Below are positions 22,326 to 35,276 of a stretch of 64,000 nucleotides of DNA, one piece after another. The stretch is from Hemicordylus capensis. Lineage: Eukaryota > Chordata > Lepidosauria > Squamata > Cordylidae. Numbering within the stretch: the stretch's first letter is position 1; every line of letters begins with the position of its first letter. The stretch covers positions 56,506,001 through 56,570,000 of the forward strand of contig NC_069662.1 of NCBI RefSeq assembly GCF_027244095.1, written 5' to 3'. The position numbers and the translations under genes were made by a program. Below the pieces are notes generated by a model. That model was not told the DNA's origin. It did not search any database and saw only the letters and a program-made list of their open reading frames with translations.

Positions 22326-23185
22326 AGTCCAGAACTGAGTGAGTGTCTCTGTGTGTGTGGTGGTGGGGGCGGGATTCGTATGTATATTTTAACATATAAG
22401 TAAGGTTTGCATTTCACAGCAGTTCACTGGCCAGCATGAACAACCACCTTCACAAAATTCTACTTACTCCCCTCCATCTCATTATTGAAACTTGCACAAG
22501 ATCACACACAGGCTTTTTACTTTGTGCCAATTAGTCTCGAATAACTACCATCGAGGAACTGTCTTTGCAATTGCTAATGCAAATTATATTTCCCACTTCA
22601 CTCTAAGCATGCATTTAAAAAGTGAGGCAGGGACACACACACTTCTCTCATTCCTCAGCCACCATGACTGCAAGTATAAGGTAGTGGGCTTGGGATGAGG
22701 ATGAGGAGGTAAAAAGTATGCATTAAGTCATCTTGAATATGTGATCCAAGCTGAAATTTGGATCCAGGAGAGAGAGCATGTGCCAGATTTCTAAAAAGGG
22801 TGTCCTTTATTTTTGGGACGACATAGATCTGCAGAATACCCGGGGGCGGGGGGAGCTCAAATAGAGTGATGGTGACTAGCGACCAGCTCATCGACAGCCT
22901 CTTTAATGGAAAGGCATTTCAAAAGTAATCTCTTGGCTACAACATGCTTTTTCTCTCTCCCTTAGGTGGCTGGGAAGAGCAGGCTTCATTTAAGATGAGT
23001 TTCCCCAGTGGAGATGCCATAGAATTTGGGCAATGTATGTTCAAACTATTTGGGGGAGAAAGAAGATGGAGAAACCCTACAAACCATTAAAGCCACCCAG
23101 AAGAGCCTACATGCCCCAAGGCAGGGGAAGTGGTGTGTGTGTGGTGGTGGTGGGGGGAAGGATAAGACAATTAGCTACTGACCCC
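22326..23185. other. Non-genic stretch
   Basis: No exon or repeat end recognised. Short GT-rich and purine-rich patches only. Confidence 0.4.
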
Positions 23186-23193
23186 CCCACCTC

Positions 23194-23588
23194 CAGGGGC
23201 GTAACTATAATAGGGCAAGGGGAGACAGTTGTCTGGGGGCCCATTGCCTTGGGGGGGGCCGCCGGAGGCAAGTCACATGATTGACTCGCTCAGCTGCACA
23301 CCTGCCTGAGGTTCCTTCAGTTGTATTCATTCTCCGATATTGAGGTGAGTGTTAAGACTTGGAGCTACCAGTACAGCATGTCTTTCTCTAGTACCATTAA
23401 ATGACTTGCATTATCCACAATCTACAAAACCTTTTCAAAAATAATTTATATATAAATTTTACTGTGCTTTTTGTTACCACTATTCATCCTCATTTAAGAT
23501 TTCTTTACTTCATGAGCTGAGCTTCAGTGAGGGGGGGGCCATTTTAAAATCTTGTCTCTGGGCCCACTCCAACCTTGCTACGCCCCTG
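23194..23588. mobile_element. hAT MITE, CAGGGGCGTA family, 395 bp
   Basis: Same ends and body blocks as the 231-bp copy, with a longer AT-rich middle. The flanks CCCACCTC and CCCCCCTC match at 7 of 8 bases, a slightly aged target duplication. Confidence 0.85.
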
Positions 23589-23999
23589 CCCCCCTCCCCT
23601 TATCTGCCACATACAGGAAAGGCAACCAGGATAGGTGAGAGGTCCGCCTTCCCCACCGCCACTCCTTCTCGGTCGTTCTCCCAGCGCAAAGAGATTTTGC
23701 TTCACGGGGAGGGGTCTGTGCATGAAAAATGGGAAAGAGAAGCATAAAGGGTGGGGCAGTGCAGTGAATGTGGGGCCACAGGATACTCACCCTCTCACTC
23801 TCTTTTAGTTGGAAATATGTATCCAGCACATACACCCATTGGTGCTCAAACCCCCCCCCCTGGTGTTTGGACTTGGGAGTTAAGAAGCTTCCGTTCAAGC
23901 GCCCCCTTTGCGGGCAAGAGCTTGTGAGAATTCAGAGTGGGAGAGAAGGAGGGAACGGTTGGAAGTGGAGTTGGGGAGCTAAGAAAATGCCTCAAGGAG

Positions 24000-24472
24000 G
24001 GTTCTCTAGAAGAAACTTAACTCTTTTTATGTATGCAACCACGGCGGCTAGAATAGTATATGCGCAGAAATGGAAAGACAATAAAATGCCTTCAAAAGAA
24101 GACTGGTTGATAAAAATTTTGGAATATGCGGAGATGGTAAAACTTACAACACTTATAAGGGATGAAAACTTGGAATGTTTCAAAGAAGATTGGGAACCTT
24201 TCTTGCTTTACTTAAAGAACTATTTTTCTAACATGGACCTTTCAGCAGGGTTTGAAATTTAGTAATTACAGCAGGTTGGGTAGGGTAAAATCGAATTGTA
24301 AGCTGGTGTATATAAGTTTTGTATTATTATAGCAATGGCTTATATGTATAGTTAACAAGAACCACGCAGACTGGTAAGCGGGAAGTCAATATTTACTTAA
24401 TTAAGTGTAACTTGATTGTTAAGGTATTGTAAAAATCAATAAAATTTTAAAATGAAAAAAAGAAAATGCAGA
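24000..24472 (+). mobile_element. L1-like LINE 3' end
   Basis: The plus strand encodes the C-terminus of L1-type ORF2 (YATTAARIVYAQKWKD, then KEDWLIKILEYAEM). A short 3' untranslated region and a poly(A)-like end (TCAATAAAATTTTAAAATG) follow. It is heavily 5'-truncated, as is usual for L1. Confidence 0.8.
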
Positions 24473-25339
24473 CCTTCCCCTCGCAATGCTCGTAATAGAT
24501 ACACAGAGAGACATGCACGTGTGTGTATGTGTCCAAGCCAAGGTGGGGCTTCTCTTCCAGCTCCAGCACTCTTTTCTGGATCTGGAGGGTGGTGAGGAAG
24601 GGGAAGTGGAAGTGTGTTGTTTTATGCAACCTACTGACAGGTGTAAGATCATTCTCCCATACTTTTCAACAGTCCCTGCCCCACACCAGAATTGTTGCCG
24701 CGTTTACTCAAACCAGCTTCTCACAACCAATCAGAAGGAGAGGAGGTGGGGCTCTCTGGACAGGGAGAGGGGGGAAGGGGAGCCGGGCAGCTGTCACGGG
24801 GAGAGCCCAGGAAGCACAGCAGGGCGCACCAGGTGACGGTGCCCCGGGAAAATGCCCTGCTGCCCAGTGGGCCAGTCCAAGCTTGAAAAGGGCACCATAT
24901 GAAAGAGGAAGAAACTGCACCACTGCAGAAATAATCAACAGCAACGGGCTCAAGTTTCAAAGCAGCCTTTTAGGGTGGGCATCAGTGTGAATCAGTGTGC
25001 TGCGGTGAGTTTGAATATAGTAAGTCCAGAATTAAACCACACAGCTACAAAAGTCACTGAGTGGTCCCACAGGTGAGCCACCATCTCCAAGCCTAATCTA
25101 CCCTACCTGATTGAGTTCCATCATGGAAGGCAACAGAATATAAATTCAATTAAATATTAAAATGTCAGCTTATTTTATTTACACTTGGGCAATTAATAAA
25201 ACCTTGTTCCAGAGAGCTTTTAAGTTGATTGTTGTATTATTTAATCCTTGCTGCTATTTCTTGATCATTTAGTTTTGTATAGAAATTTAATATACTGGTG
25301 TGGGGCAGGAAGAATGTGGCAGAATAAAGGCACTCCATC
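24473..25339. other. Non-genic stretch, GC-richer part near 24720-24900
   Basis: Two overlapping frames stay open here, probably because of GC content. A single CCAAT-like box (AACCAATCAGAA, 24724) is not enough to call a promoter. Confidence 0.4.
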
Positions 25340-25498
25340 CAGGGGTGTAGCTATAATTGAGCGAAAGGACTGAAAGAACCTGGGCCCCTAGCTTCTGAGG
25401 GCCCTCTAGCTCCACCTCTCCCTATTTTCTTCATTATCTCCCTCACTCTGAGGGGCCGCCAGAGAGGGGGTGAACACAGGCCCCCTCTTACACCCCTG
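25340..25498. mobile_element. hAT MITE, CAGGGGTGTA family, 159 bp
   Basis: Ends CAGGGGTGTAGC and, inverted, TTACACCCCTG, with flanks ACTCCATC and GCTCCATC (7 of 8). A decayed reverse copy of the same element lies at about 52250-52412. Confidence 0.8.
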
Positions 25499-25671
25499 GC
25501 TCCATCAGCTGCCCATCAGCTCCATGAGAATAAAGGCACTCCACCACTACTACCCACAGGGAGGACAGCCTGCAACTGCAGAAGAAACTAAGCTGGGGGG
25601 AAACTGTTGCCTGGAGATGGAGAGCGACAACTTCCATTTCCTTTCTTCATATAACAGCTGGTGGGGATGTG

Positions 25672-25870
25672 CACAAAACTGGTTCACCTGGTTTGGTTCG
25701 AGTCCAAACCAGACTCGAACCAGACCGGACATGTTCAGTTTTGGCACTCCAAATGAGGGGCCCAGTTTGGTTCTAATTCGGACTGGTTTGGGGGTGCCAG
25801 AGACATTACGTTTGGGGAGGGGGAAGGTAGACTCACCATCGCTGAGTACTTCCATAGCATTAGGGAGTGC
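25672..25870 (+). mobile_element. Fragment of a GGGATGTGCA-type MITE
   Basis: Starts GGGGATGTGCACAAAACTGG and continues with CCAAACCAG / CTGGTTTGG palindromes, like the heads at 8306 and 13832 but built from a different word. A related block appears at about 27475-27525 (CCAAACTGGTCCC), so one element may have been opened by the hAT copy at 26067. Confidence 0.45.
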
Positions 25871-25881
25871 TGCTGTAGCCA

Positions 25882-25882
25882 C

Positions 25883-25930
<48 letters not shown>
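25882..25930. repeat. (TG)n microsatellite
   Basis: About 24 uninterrupted TG dinucleotides. Confidence 0.98.
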
Positions 25931-26066
25931 TTCTGCAGTTCCTCTCCCCCCACTGGCCTCCTCTCAGTTGGGCCTCTCTGAGTGCACAGTGTACATTTTG
26001 GAAGTCACCATGTATGCACATGGGCCATTTGTGTGCCCGAGTCTGGGCACGCAAATGGCCTGTGTA

Positions 26067-27281
26067 CAGGGGCGTAGCAAGGTTGGAGTGGGCCCAGAGA
26101 CAAGATTTTAAAATGCCCCCCCACACACAAAGTCCAGGGCCTCCACACATCCCAGGCCCCCAAGGATTTAAGTCTGATATTCCAAAATAAATATGCTGCC
26201 TGCAAATACATTTCACTAAATACACACACACACATCACAATATATAGTGATATACATTGAGTACTATACATTTGTAATACTTTTAAAGCCTAGAACACAC
26301 TAGAAAGATGAACGATTAAAATGGCCCCCTCGCTGCAGATTAGCAAAGGAGACTTTCAACCATGCAGGTTGAGCCTATGTTTGTTTTCCCAGAATTCTGA
26401 ACAAATTCAGTCAAGTTTGATTGCAGGAGGTTTTTCACAGGAGGCTTTTAAAGCCCTTTAAGACACATCTCCTCTGGAATGGAGGTGCTGCATTCACATG
26501 TTGGCCAGATTTACCCTGAAGTCCCTGCAAGTTATTGGGGAGCAGTTCACACACAAGAAAAATAAAATAAAAGCACCACACATGCTTCACAGTTCTCACT
26601 CAGACCTTCTGGGTTGCAAAACAACTTGAACATAAGTGCATTTATAAATGAATGAATGAATAAATAAAATTAATAAAATACTGTTCCAGAAGTTTTTGCA
26701 ATTTTCTGCCATGAAACAAACCACTTATAGGACTTTTTAGATAGTTTTTTTTAAGTCAGCAAATTTTCCAAGCTGTTTCAAAATAAATATTCAGAGACTT
26801 CTCGGTCCCTCCCCCCCCCCGCCATATCCAAGCCCTATGGCAAGCAGATCCCTATATATGGGGGCGGGAAAGGTAACCACAAAAAGGAGTTCACACTCTA
26901 CCTGGCAAATGCTGGTCTGGGTTAAGCAGGGCAGCAAGGGGTCTTCTGCTGCAGAGAACACTCTGGCTGCCTCCTCCTTCCTGGCTGGCTTGGGCCCTAC
27001 TCGAGTTCAGGCTTCACTGCGGCCTACACGGAGGCCTCCGTGGAAGCCCCGCCGATCAGCTGAGAGGCGGGAGGAAAGGAGCTCTTTGCAGCTTGCCTGC
27101 TGCTTCGATTGCGGGCCAGCAGAACAAGCAGGAGAGACAGCGAAGAAGGCAAGTGGCTGAGAGGCTATGGGGCTGGGCAGGGGGCAATGGGGAGTCACAT
27201 GAGGTGCCCCTGGGGTGCCCCTCCAGGCAGTGGGGCCCCCAGACAACTGTCTCCCCTTGCCCTATCATTGTTACGCTCCTG
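26067..27281. mobile_element. hAT-type element, 1215 bp, perfect 8-bp target duplication
   Basis: The ends are CAGGGGCGTAGCAAGG and, inverted, GTTACGCTCCTG. CCTGTGTA flanks both sides (26059-26066 and 27282-27289). It is the long, reverse-oriented relative of the copies at 21684 and 23194. Its interior holds no recognisable transposase, so it is non-autonomous or internally unrelated. Confidence 0.85.
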
Positions 27282-27628
27282 CCTGTGTACATGCATGGTG
27301 GCCTCCAAAATGGCCACTGCGTGCTTAGAGAGGCCTGAAACGGGCCCGAAGGAGACCATAGGGAGGCTGGCAGGGGAGCGGAAACAGCTGGAGACACACA
27401 CACCCATGGCTGCAGCAGCACCACTTCACCGGCAGTAAGTCTGCCTTCCTCCAAAAAAGATTTACACCCCTGGCACACCCAAACTGGACCCAAACTGGTC
27501 CCAAACTAGTGCCCAGAACAACACAGTGTTGCCTGCCAGTCTTTGCAGAATTATAGCAATATTCTTGGAGTTGGATGGTTAATCTTAACTCAAGCTAATG
27601 CAGCCTGTGCTCTTTTGTGCTACTCTAG

Positions 27629-28281
<653 letters not shown>

Positions 28282-28797
28282 TGTACTGTGCTTGATTGGC
28301 CAGCAAACTCGCCTGACCTGACCCCATAATCTATGGGGCATTGCCAAGAGAAGGATGAGAGACATGAGACCAAACAATGCAGAAGAGCTGAAGGCCGCTA
28401 ATGAAGCATCCTGGTCTTCCATAATACCTCATCAGTGCCACAGGCTGATAGCATCCATGCCACGCCGCATTGAGGCAGTAATTGCTGCAAAAGGGGCCCA
28501 AACCAAGTACTGAATACATATGCATGCTTATACTTTTCAGAGGTCCGATATTGTTCTATTCTACAATCCTTGTCTTCTTGGTTCCATGTAATATTCTAAT
28601 TTTCTGGGATTGTGGATTTGGGGTTTTCATGAGCTGTACGTCATGATCATCACAATTATAACAAATTAAGGCTTGACTTATCTCGCTTTGCATGTAATGC
28701 GTGTGTCTCATATATCAGTTTCACCTTTTAATTTGCATTACTGAAATTAATGGACTTTTGCACGATATTCTAATTTTCCGAGTTTCACCTGTATACT
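28282..28797 (+). mobile_element. Tc1/mariner-type transposon, 3' part
   Basis: The plus strand shows the end of a Tc1-type DDE transposase: DWPANSPDLTP, then MRPNNAEELKAANEASW and CHRLIASMPRRIEAVI, ending KGAQTKY and a stop. It is interrupted by small changes. An AT-rich 3' untranslated region and a terminus TTCCGAGTTTCACCTGTA follow, next to a TA. The 5' two-thirds are missing. It sits at the TA inside the SINE that continues at 28797. Confidence 0.8.
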
Positions 28798-29065
28798 GAA
28801 TCAGACCATTGGTCTATCTAGCTCAGTATTGTCTTCATAGACTGGCAGTGGCTTCTCCAAGGTTGCAGGCAGGAATCTCTCTCAGCCCTATCTTGGAGAT
28901 GCCAGGGAGGGAACTTGAAAACCTTCCGTTCTTCCCAGAGCGGCTCCATTCCCTGAGGGGAATATCTTACAGTGCTCACACTTCTAGTCTCCCCTTCAAA
29001 TGCAACCAGGGCTGACCCTGCTTAGCTAAGGGGACAAGTCATGCTTGCTACCATGAGACAAGTAG
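28797..29065 (-). mobile_element. 5S rRNA-derived SINE, cut at both ends
   Basis: The reverse strand carries the 5S-like head (GCTTAGCTAAGGGG on the + strand, i.e. the AGCTAAGCAGGGTC word inverted) and the body with CTTGGAGATGCCAGGGAGG. Its 3' tail (ACTGAATCAGACCATTGG) is cut by the Tc1 element, and its head by the MITE that begins at 29066. Confidence 0.75.
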
Positions 29066-29757
29066 CAAATGAGAGTGGATTCATGGTTTGTATTGAAAAT
29101 TTCACTTGCTACCAAAGAATCTACACTCAGAACACCTCAGAAACAACAGAACCCTGTACCCCATGTGTTAGCAACCCATGGGGGGGGGGCTGGCAACCTA
29201 TGTGCACTACACCACCACTCACTCTGGGCCACCCCAGCACCCCCCAAGTGCAATCAAGGGGCTGCTGAAACCTCCATTACACCTTATGGGGGAAAACCTT
29301 AAAGATCCGTAAACTTCAACAAATCAGCAAAAATCAGACCTCTGCCCAAATCCTTTGAAAAAATCATGGTAGCTTCCTTGCCCCCCTTGGCCACTATGAC
29401 CAACCCCACACCAATCTAGGACACCCCTTTCCCCCCGACATGAAGCGATACACCTCCATTATACCTCATGGGGGGAAACCTTAAAGACACGTAAACCTCA
29501 ACAATTCACCAAAAAATCAGCCCTTTGCCCAATTCCTCTGCAATTTGGGTGGTAGCCTCCACTCATTAGGCACTACCACCACACCACACTCTTTTGGCCC
29601 TGGGCCCAGGTTTTTGATCTGAATTGATTCAGATTCATTCAGATCCGAATCGAATCTGGGGTGATTCGGATGGGTCAGATTCAGGCCCAAAAACAGATTG
29701 GGGGTGCTTCGATTTGGATCAGAATCAAAACACTGAAAATCCAAATTGCACACCCTA
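29066..29757 (-). mobile_element. hAT-like MITE, TAGGGTGTGCA type
   Basis: It ends TTGCACACCCTA at 29757, the inverted form of the terminus at 13832 and 35277. It holds inverted copies of the GGTAGTGCC unit (CATTAGGCACTACCACC) and shares GAATCTACACTCAGAACACC with 35990-36010. The other terminus is unclear. Confidence 0.55.
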
Positions 29758-30379
29758 TTCCTGACTTCTGAAAGGTAATTACTGGGGTTGTCCTGGCATC
29801 TGGAGCCCCCTGCTTCTCTCAGCACACTGCCATTTGTCTGGGTAAACAACCCTGTCTCACGAAGGAGGGTAGGAAATCCTGACACTGTCCAAACACTGGA
29901 TGGACTAGGCTAGAGGTTCTCAAACTGGTCCATGAGCTCCATCTATGTAGTCCACAGAACAGTTGAGAATATAAATATTTGTCATTTTGTCTTGCATTTG
30001 ATTTCTCTCTCTCTCTTTAGCTATATATGAGATACTGTATGTGCTTTGATTTACAGAACAACAACAACAAACTTCATCAAGTGCTCCACTGAGACCCCAA
30101 GCATTTTTCAAGAGGTCTGTGAAAAAATGGGTTGAAAATATCTGGACTAAACTAACATCACAGCTGGTAGCTGTCACAGGGAGTCTCCACATGTTTTTCT
30201 TCTATGATGTTCTTGATAGGGAAGGGAGTTCTCCTCGTGACCTCTTCCTTTCTGGCCTCTACCCAATCTCGTCACATTTCTGGAGTACCATATCCTGCTA
30301 TAGTTCTAGCAGCTTCACTGCCACTGGGGGTCTTCGTTGTGAGAACGGCTGTGGACACTTCACTCAGGACCTTGCAACA
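29758..30379. other. Region upstream of AOC gene 1
   Basis: A decayed hAT-like start (GAGGTTCTCAAACTGGTCC) is visible at about 29912. No TATA box or clear promoter element can be named. The frame of the gene is open back to 30119 but shows no family similarity upstream of 30380. Confidence 0.4.
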
Positions 30380-31949
30380 ATGAACCTGAAAGCCCTCCTC
30401 ATTCTTCTGGTGCTTGCTCTGGCTACTATTTTTGCCTTAGTGTGTGTGTTGCTGACTCGGAAGGAGACGCTTCCCCACTGCAGTGCCAAGTCACAGGCTT
30501 CCCTGAATGGAAGGCACAGCAACAAGAGTCTGGTATTTGCTGACCTGTCAGCAGAAGAGATGGACGTGGTGGTCAAGTACTTACAGAACCACCTGGGATT
30601 GCCCTTGGTAGATGCTTATCATGCCAACCCTGCTGATAACTGCATTTACTACTTGGATGTGGAACTTCCTCACAAAGAAGAGGTGCTGAAGTTCCTTGAT
30701 CATGGTGGGCCACACCCCACCCGACAAGCACTGGCCGTGATGTACTTTGGAAACCAGCCAGATCCAAATATCACGGAGTACATCGTGGGCCCACTCCCAA
30801 CTCCAACATACCATCGGGATGTGACCATGCAGAAGTATGGAAGAAAGTTATCCTACCATAGTAGATCTGTAATAGGCAATGAATATGAAGAAATTGGGAA
30901 ATTCCTGCTGAACAAGAAGCTTCCTGAGGCACCCAATTTCCTAAAGGAGGCATTTGGGCATAATGGGAGCGACTTTCAAAGCCTCACATCAGCCCCTCGG
31001 GGGTTCCAGTCTGGAGATCGAGTCACTTGGTTTACGTTGTTCCAGAATACAAAGGGCTTCTTCCTGCACCCGGTGGGACTGGAGCTCTTGGTAGACCACA
31101 GTAGTCTGGATATCTCTCAGTGGAGTGTACCAAAGGTATTCTATAATGGTCAGTATTATAATGGCTTGGCAAAGCTGGAAAGAGAGTATCTAGGGGGGCG
31201 TGTGCCTCTGGCAAAAGTCAAGACAGCCTCACCAGATGGGGGTTTTTCCTCAATGGAGCCAAAGTTCCCCCATCAGGAATCAGGCCCTTTGTCCCATGAG
31301 CCTTGTGGGCCACGCTACAGTGTGAGAAACAACCAGGTTGTCTCCTCCTCCTGGAGTTTTGCCTTCAGGATCGATGTGAACAGGGGACCACGAATCTATG
31401 ATATCACATTCAAGGGCCAAAGGATTGTCTATGAACTCAGTGTGCAGGATGCCATGTCTGTTTATGGATCCAACAGCCCTGGTGGGATGTCAACCCGATA
31501 CATGGATGGGAGTTTTGGAATAGGAAGGTTCATGTATTCACTGGTCCGGGGGGTCGACTGTCCATACTCTGCTACTTTTCTCGATGCCCTGTACTTAATG
31601 GAGACCTTGAAACCAGAGGTGCAGAAGAACTCAATCTGTGTTTTTGAGCAGAATGTAGAGGTCCCTTTTCGGCGGCATTACTCCAACCTTCAATCCCTCC
31701 ACTATGGGGGACTGCCTGCTACTGCACTGGTTCTGCGTTCTGTGGCAACTTTGGGCAACTATGACTATATCTGGGACTTTGTTTTTCATCCAAATGGTGC
31801 CATTGAAAGCAAAGTCCGAGCCACTGGATACATAACCTCATCTTTCTTCTATGGTGATGGGCTAAACTATGGCAATAGAGTTGCAGATCACACCCTTGGG
31901 ACGATTCATACCCACTTCATCAACTACAAAGTGGACTTGGATGTTGCAG
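30380..31949 (+). CDS. AOC gene 1, exon 1: membrane copper amine oxidase (AOC2/AOC3 type)
   Basis: It encodes residues 1-523 of a 756-residue primary-amine oxidase, which turns primary amines into aldehydes with release of ammonia and hydrogen peroxide. Family members are type II membrane proteins at the cell surface. The ATG at 30380 is chosen because MNLKALLILLVLALATIF matches the AOC3 N-terminus: a very short cytosolic tail and a membrane helix at about residues 5-26. Copper amine oxidase N2, N3 and catalytic domains follow. The catalytic base is Asp376 (YMDGSFG). The topaquinone precursor is Tyr461 in TLGNYDY. Two copper ligands are His510 and His512 (TIHTHF). The residue two before the topaquinone Tyr is Gly459, as in AOC2 of mammals; AOC3 has Leu there. 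The donor is GTGAGT, phase 1. AOC2-like or a squamate-specific paralogue is most likely. Confidence 0.95.
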
Positions 31950-33599
31950 GTGAGTGTCCGGGAGAGCCAAATAACTTCCATGACTGCAGCTCTGCTCTAT
32001 TTTCTCTTGCTTCTTGTGGCTGGCACCTGTGTTTAGCACCACTCTTGTACTGTAACTTCTCTTTATTTAGCAGGGGGAGAGCAACGGGCCCTATCCACAC
32101 CCAGCACAGTTCCCCTGCAGTGACTGTTGCTGGTGTCTATCTTATGTTTCTTTTTAGATTGTGAGCCCTTTGGGAACAGGGAGCCATCGTAGTTAATTAT
32201 TTATTATTTCTCAATGTGAACCACTTTGGAAACTTCTGTTGAAAAACGGTATATAAATATCTGTTATTGTTGTTTCTTGTAACTCTCCTTTAACCCATCC
32301 CAGTGTTTATGTAGTCATCCCTGAAAAGGGCAACGAGAAAAAGGAAATGCATTCAGATGGTGAATACAATTGGGGTCTGGGATAAATAGCTGAGGCAGAA
32401 TATTAAATTTCGTAGGTCACCAGAGCTCCCTGCTACCCACTGGAAGTCTTTGACACCTTCCTAGTTCTAGAATCACCCTTTCCATGGTCCAGATATGTTT
32501 CAGTACTGGGAGTTGAGCCAGGCTGGAAAAGGTTAAAACATTTTGTTTAAAACTGCCTGGGAGTCGTAGTCCAAAAACAGCAGCGGGGGGTGGGGGGCGG
32601 GGAGGAAAACATGGATCTCTAGAACTGTAGCTGGAACTAATACATGTTCTGGGGCTCTTTTGCATTGATAGGCAAAATGTCTTTCCGCCAGAAGAGGGCA
32701 CCATTAGAGCAACAGAAAGGCCAACTCAGTGGCCTCAAATGCAGACTTGTTCTTGAAGAGTTGTGGTCAGAAGCCCTTGGAAATCTCTCTGACCACATCT
32801 TAAATATAGTGCCTTGACAGCAAACAGGAGCTGTCCCTGGCTTGACAAACCAAAAAGTTACCCAGAGACCTTTCACAAGAGAAAAAGAATGAAACGTTGG
32901 CCATCTTCTGATCAGGGATTCAGTGCATGGCACAGCTGATCCTGCCTCCAAAAGGTTTCTAGGGAACGAACCTGAAACTTGGGAATATTGTGTCCCTGAA
33001 AGGGTAGTGATTTTGCTCTGAAGCCTTTCAAGAGATGCTCTTTAGTGCAGTGGTGCAGGGATTTTGATATTAATCTCCTGTGGACAGGCATATGTTGTTC
33101 CTGCTGGTAGATGAGGTGCTTTGATATAACTTTTGATGGCATGGGACATAAATCCCTAAAATAAACCTGAAAATAAATAATCAATAAACCGAGCCCTTTC
33201 CTTTGTTGACATGGCTTGATCCTCAAGCTCCATCACTTGAATCAGCATCAGGCCACACATTTCTTGAGATCTGGCTTGTCTCAAGTTCTCTGGGAAGTCT
33301 TCAGTGACAGTGATTCTACAAACACTCTGATTTTTAATCTGAGGCCTGCTTCTGCTCTTTGTGGAGCACTGACCTTTCTTTGGGGAGTCAGCCCAAGCTC
33401 AAGGGGCAGCATCGACCCTTTTTGCCATCTCTGCAAAGACCAATCAAATGCTTTCCACATTCTTTTGAAGAGGAACAATCTTCCATTCAAGTTTAGGAGC
33501 GAGCTATTTAATTGACTTTTTATGGCTAACTGCAAGTGCTCAGCTTCTCCTGTTGTGGCTGCCATGACTCTTTCTCCAGTAGTGTTGTTTCCCACCATT
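31950..33599 (+). other. AOC gene 1 intron 1, proximal part
   Basis: Holds a LINE 3' tail at about 32050-32275 (ATTGTGAGCCCTTTGGG, then GGTATATAAAT). The rest up to 33600 shows no recognised element. Small open frames on the reverse strand (33281-33664) have no family signature. Confidence 0.5.
32050..32275 (+). mobile_element. LINE 3' tail
   Basis: Carries the words TGTTGCTGGTGTCTATCTTA, GATTGTGAGCCCTTTGGG and CCACTTTGGAAACTTCTG, then GGTATATAAATA. The same tail recurs many times in the window. The coding part is absent. Confidence 0.7.
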
Positions 33600-33812
33600 A
33601 GCTCTTGTGGCCGGGGTACCTGTCGGACCGCATTCACCCATATGAAGCTGCCAGGGCCCTCCACTCATCATCTCAGGCCCTGCTCATGACCCCGCCACTA
33701 ACAGAGATCCTGTTGGCAGGGACTAGAGACAGGGCCTTTTCGGTTGTGGCCCCTCAGCTTTGGAACGCCCTCCCTGAAGAGCTTCACCATGCTCCCTCCC
33801 TCAGTGTTTGTT
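33600..33812 (+). mobile_element. L2-like LINE C-terminal fragment
   Basis: Plus-strand translation reads YLSDRIHPYEAARALHSS, then RDRAFSVVAPQLWNALPEEL. This is the typical end of an L2/CR1-like ORF2. It ends where the reverse-oriented L2 at 33822 begins, suggesting that the latter landed in or beside it. Confidence 0.7.
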
Positions 33813-35276
33813 TGTTTGTTTTATTTAATAAATTTCTATACCTCCCGAATCACAAGTTCTCTGGGCAGTTTACAAAAAAAAAAAAAAAACCAAACAAAAA
33901 AAACAGCCAATAAAAGATTAAAACATTTCAACAATTAAAATTTAAAAGTTAAAGCAATTAAAACACAATTAAAACAGTATTTAATTAAAAGCCTGGGTGA
34001 ACAAATGCATCTTGACTGCCTTTTTAAAAGTTGTGAGAGATGGGGAGGCTCTTATTTCAGCAGGAAATGTGTTCCAAAGCCTCAGGGCAGTAATGGAGAA
34101 GGCCCATCCCTGAGTAGTCACCAGACGAGCCAGTGGCAACTGCAGACGAACCTCTCCAGATGATCTCAATGGGTGGTGTGGTCTATGGCAAAGAAGACAT
34201 TCTCTTAAATACCCAGAGCCCAAGCTGTTTAGGGCTTTCTAGGTTATAACCAAAACCTTGTACTCTGCCCGGAAACGTACTAGCAGTCAGTGTAGATCTT
34301 TTAAGATAGGAGTGATATGGTCTCTCCAAGATGACCCAGAGACCAATCTGGCTGCCGCATTCTGAACTAACTGCAGTTTCCAGACTATGTACAAAGGCAG
34401 CCCCACATAGAGCGCATTGCAGTAGTCAAGTCTGGAGTTGACCAGCAGATGTTCTACTGTTCTGAGGTCATTTATCTCAAGAAATGTATGCAGCTGGCAT
34501 ATCAGCCAAAGCTGATAAAAGGCACCTCTGGCCACTGCCTCAGCCTGGGACACCAGGGAGAGTTTTGTGTCCAGAAGCACCCCCAGACTGCGTACCTATC
34601 CTTTCTGGGGAAGTGTGACCCCATCCAGAACAGGCTGATCAAAATAATCTCCCGAGTTCCGACCCCACAAAATGAGTACTTCCATCTTATCTGTATTCAG
34701 TCTCAGCTTGTTACTTCTCATCCAGCCCATCACTGCCTCCAGGCAGGCATTTAGGGAGGTTATGCCTTCTCCTGATGATGTTGACATGGAGAAATAGATT
34801 TGGGTGTCATCAGCATACTGATAACACCCTGCACCAAATCTCCGGATGGTCTCTCCCAGCGGTTTCATGTAGATCTTAAACAACACCATACCGAAGTTCA
34901 GTTTTTGAAGAACAACAGTCCCCGAGAGACACCATCTGGAATCTGCCTGAGAGATAGGAGTGGAACCACCACAAAGCAGTGCCTCCCACCCCCAACCCCC
35001 TCAGACACTCCAGAAGGATACTATGGTTGATAGTATCAAAAGCTGCCAAGAAGTCCAAAAAGACCAACAGAGTCACATTTCCTTTGCCAATTGCCAATTG
35101 GAGATCATCCATCAGGCCAACCAAGGCAGTCTCCACCCCATAGTCCACCTGAAAGCCGGTCTGAAATGGGTCTAGATAATCAGTTTCACCCAAGACTGCC
35201 TGGAGTTGGGAGGCCACCACCCTCTCAATTACCTTGCCCAGCCATGGAAGGTTGGAGACAGGCCTATAGTTGCTTA

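Noticed and set aside
24523-24990. 155-codon forward frame, GC-rich, with a nearby CCAAT box
   Set aside because: No family signature. One CCAAT word in repeat-rich DNA does not make a promoter.
30119-30379. In-frame open extension of 87 codons upstream of the AOC gene 1 start
   Set aside because: No similarity to AOC proteins; the ATG at 30380 aligns with the family N-terminus and membrane helix.
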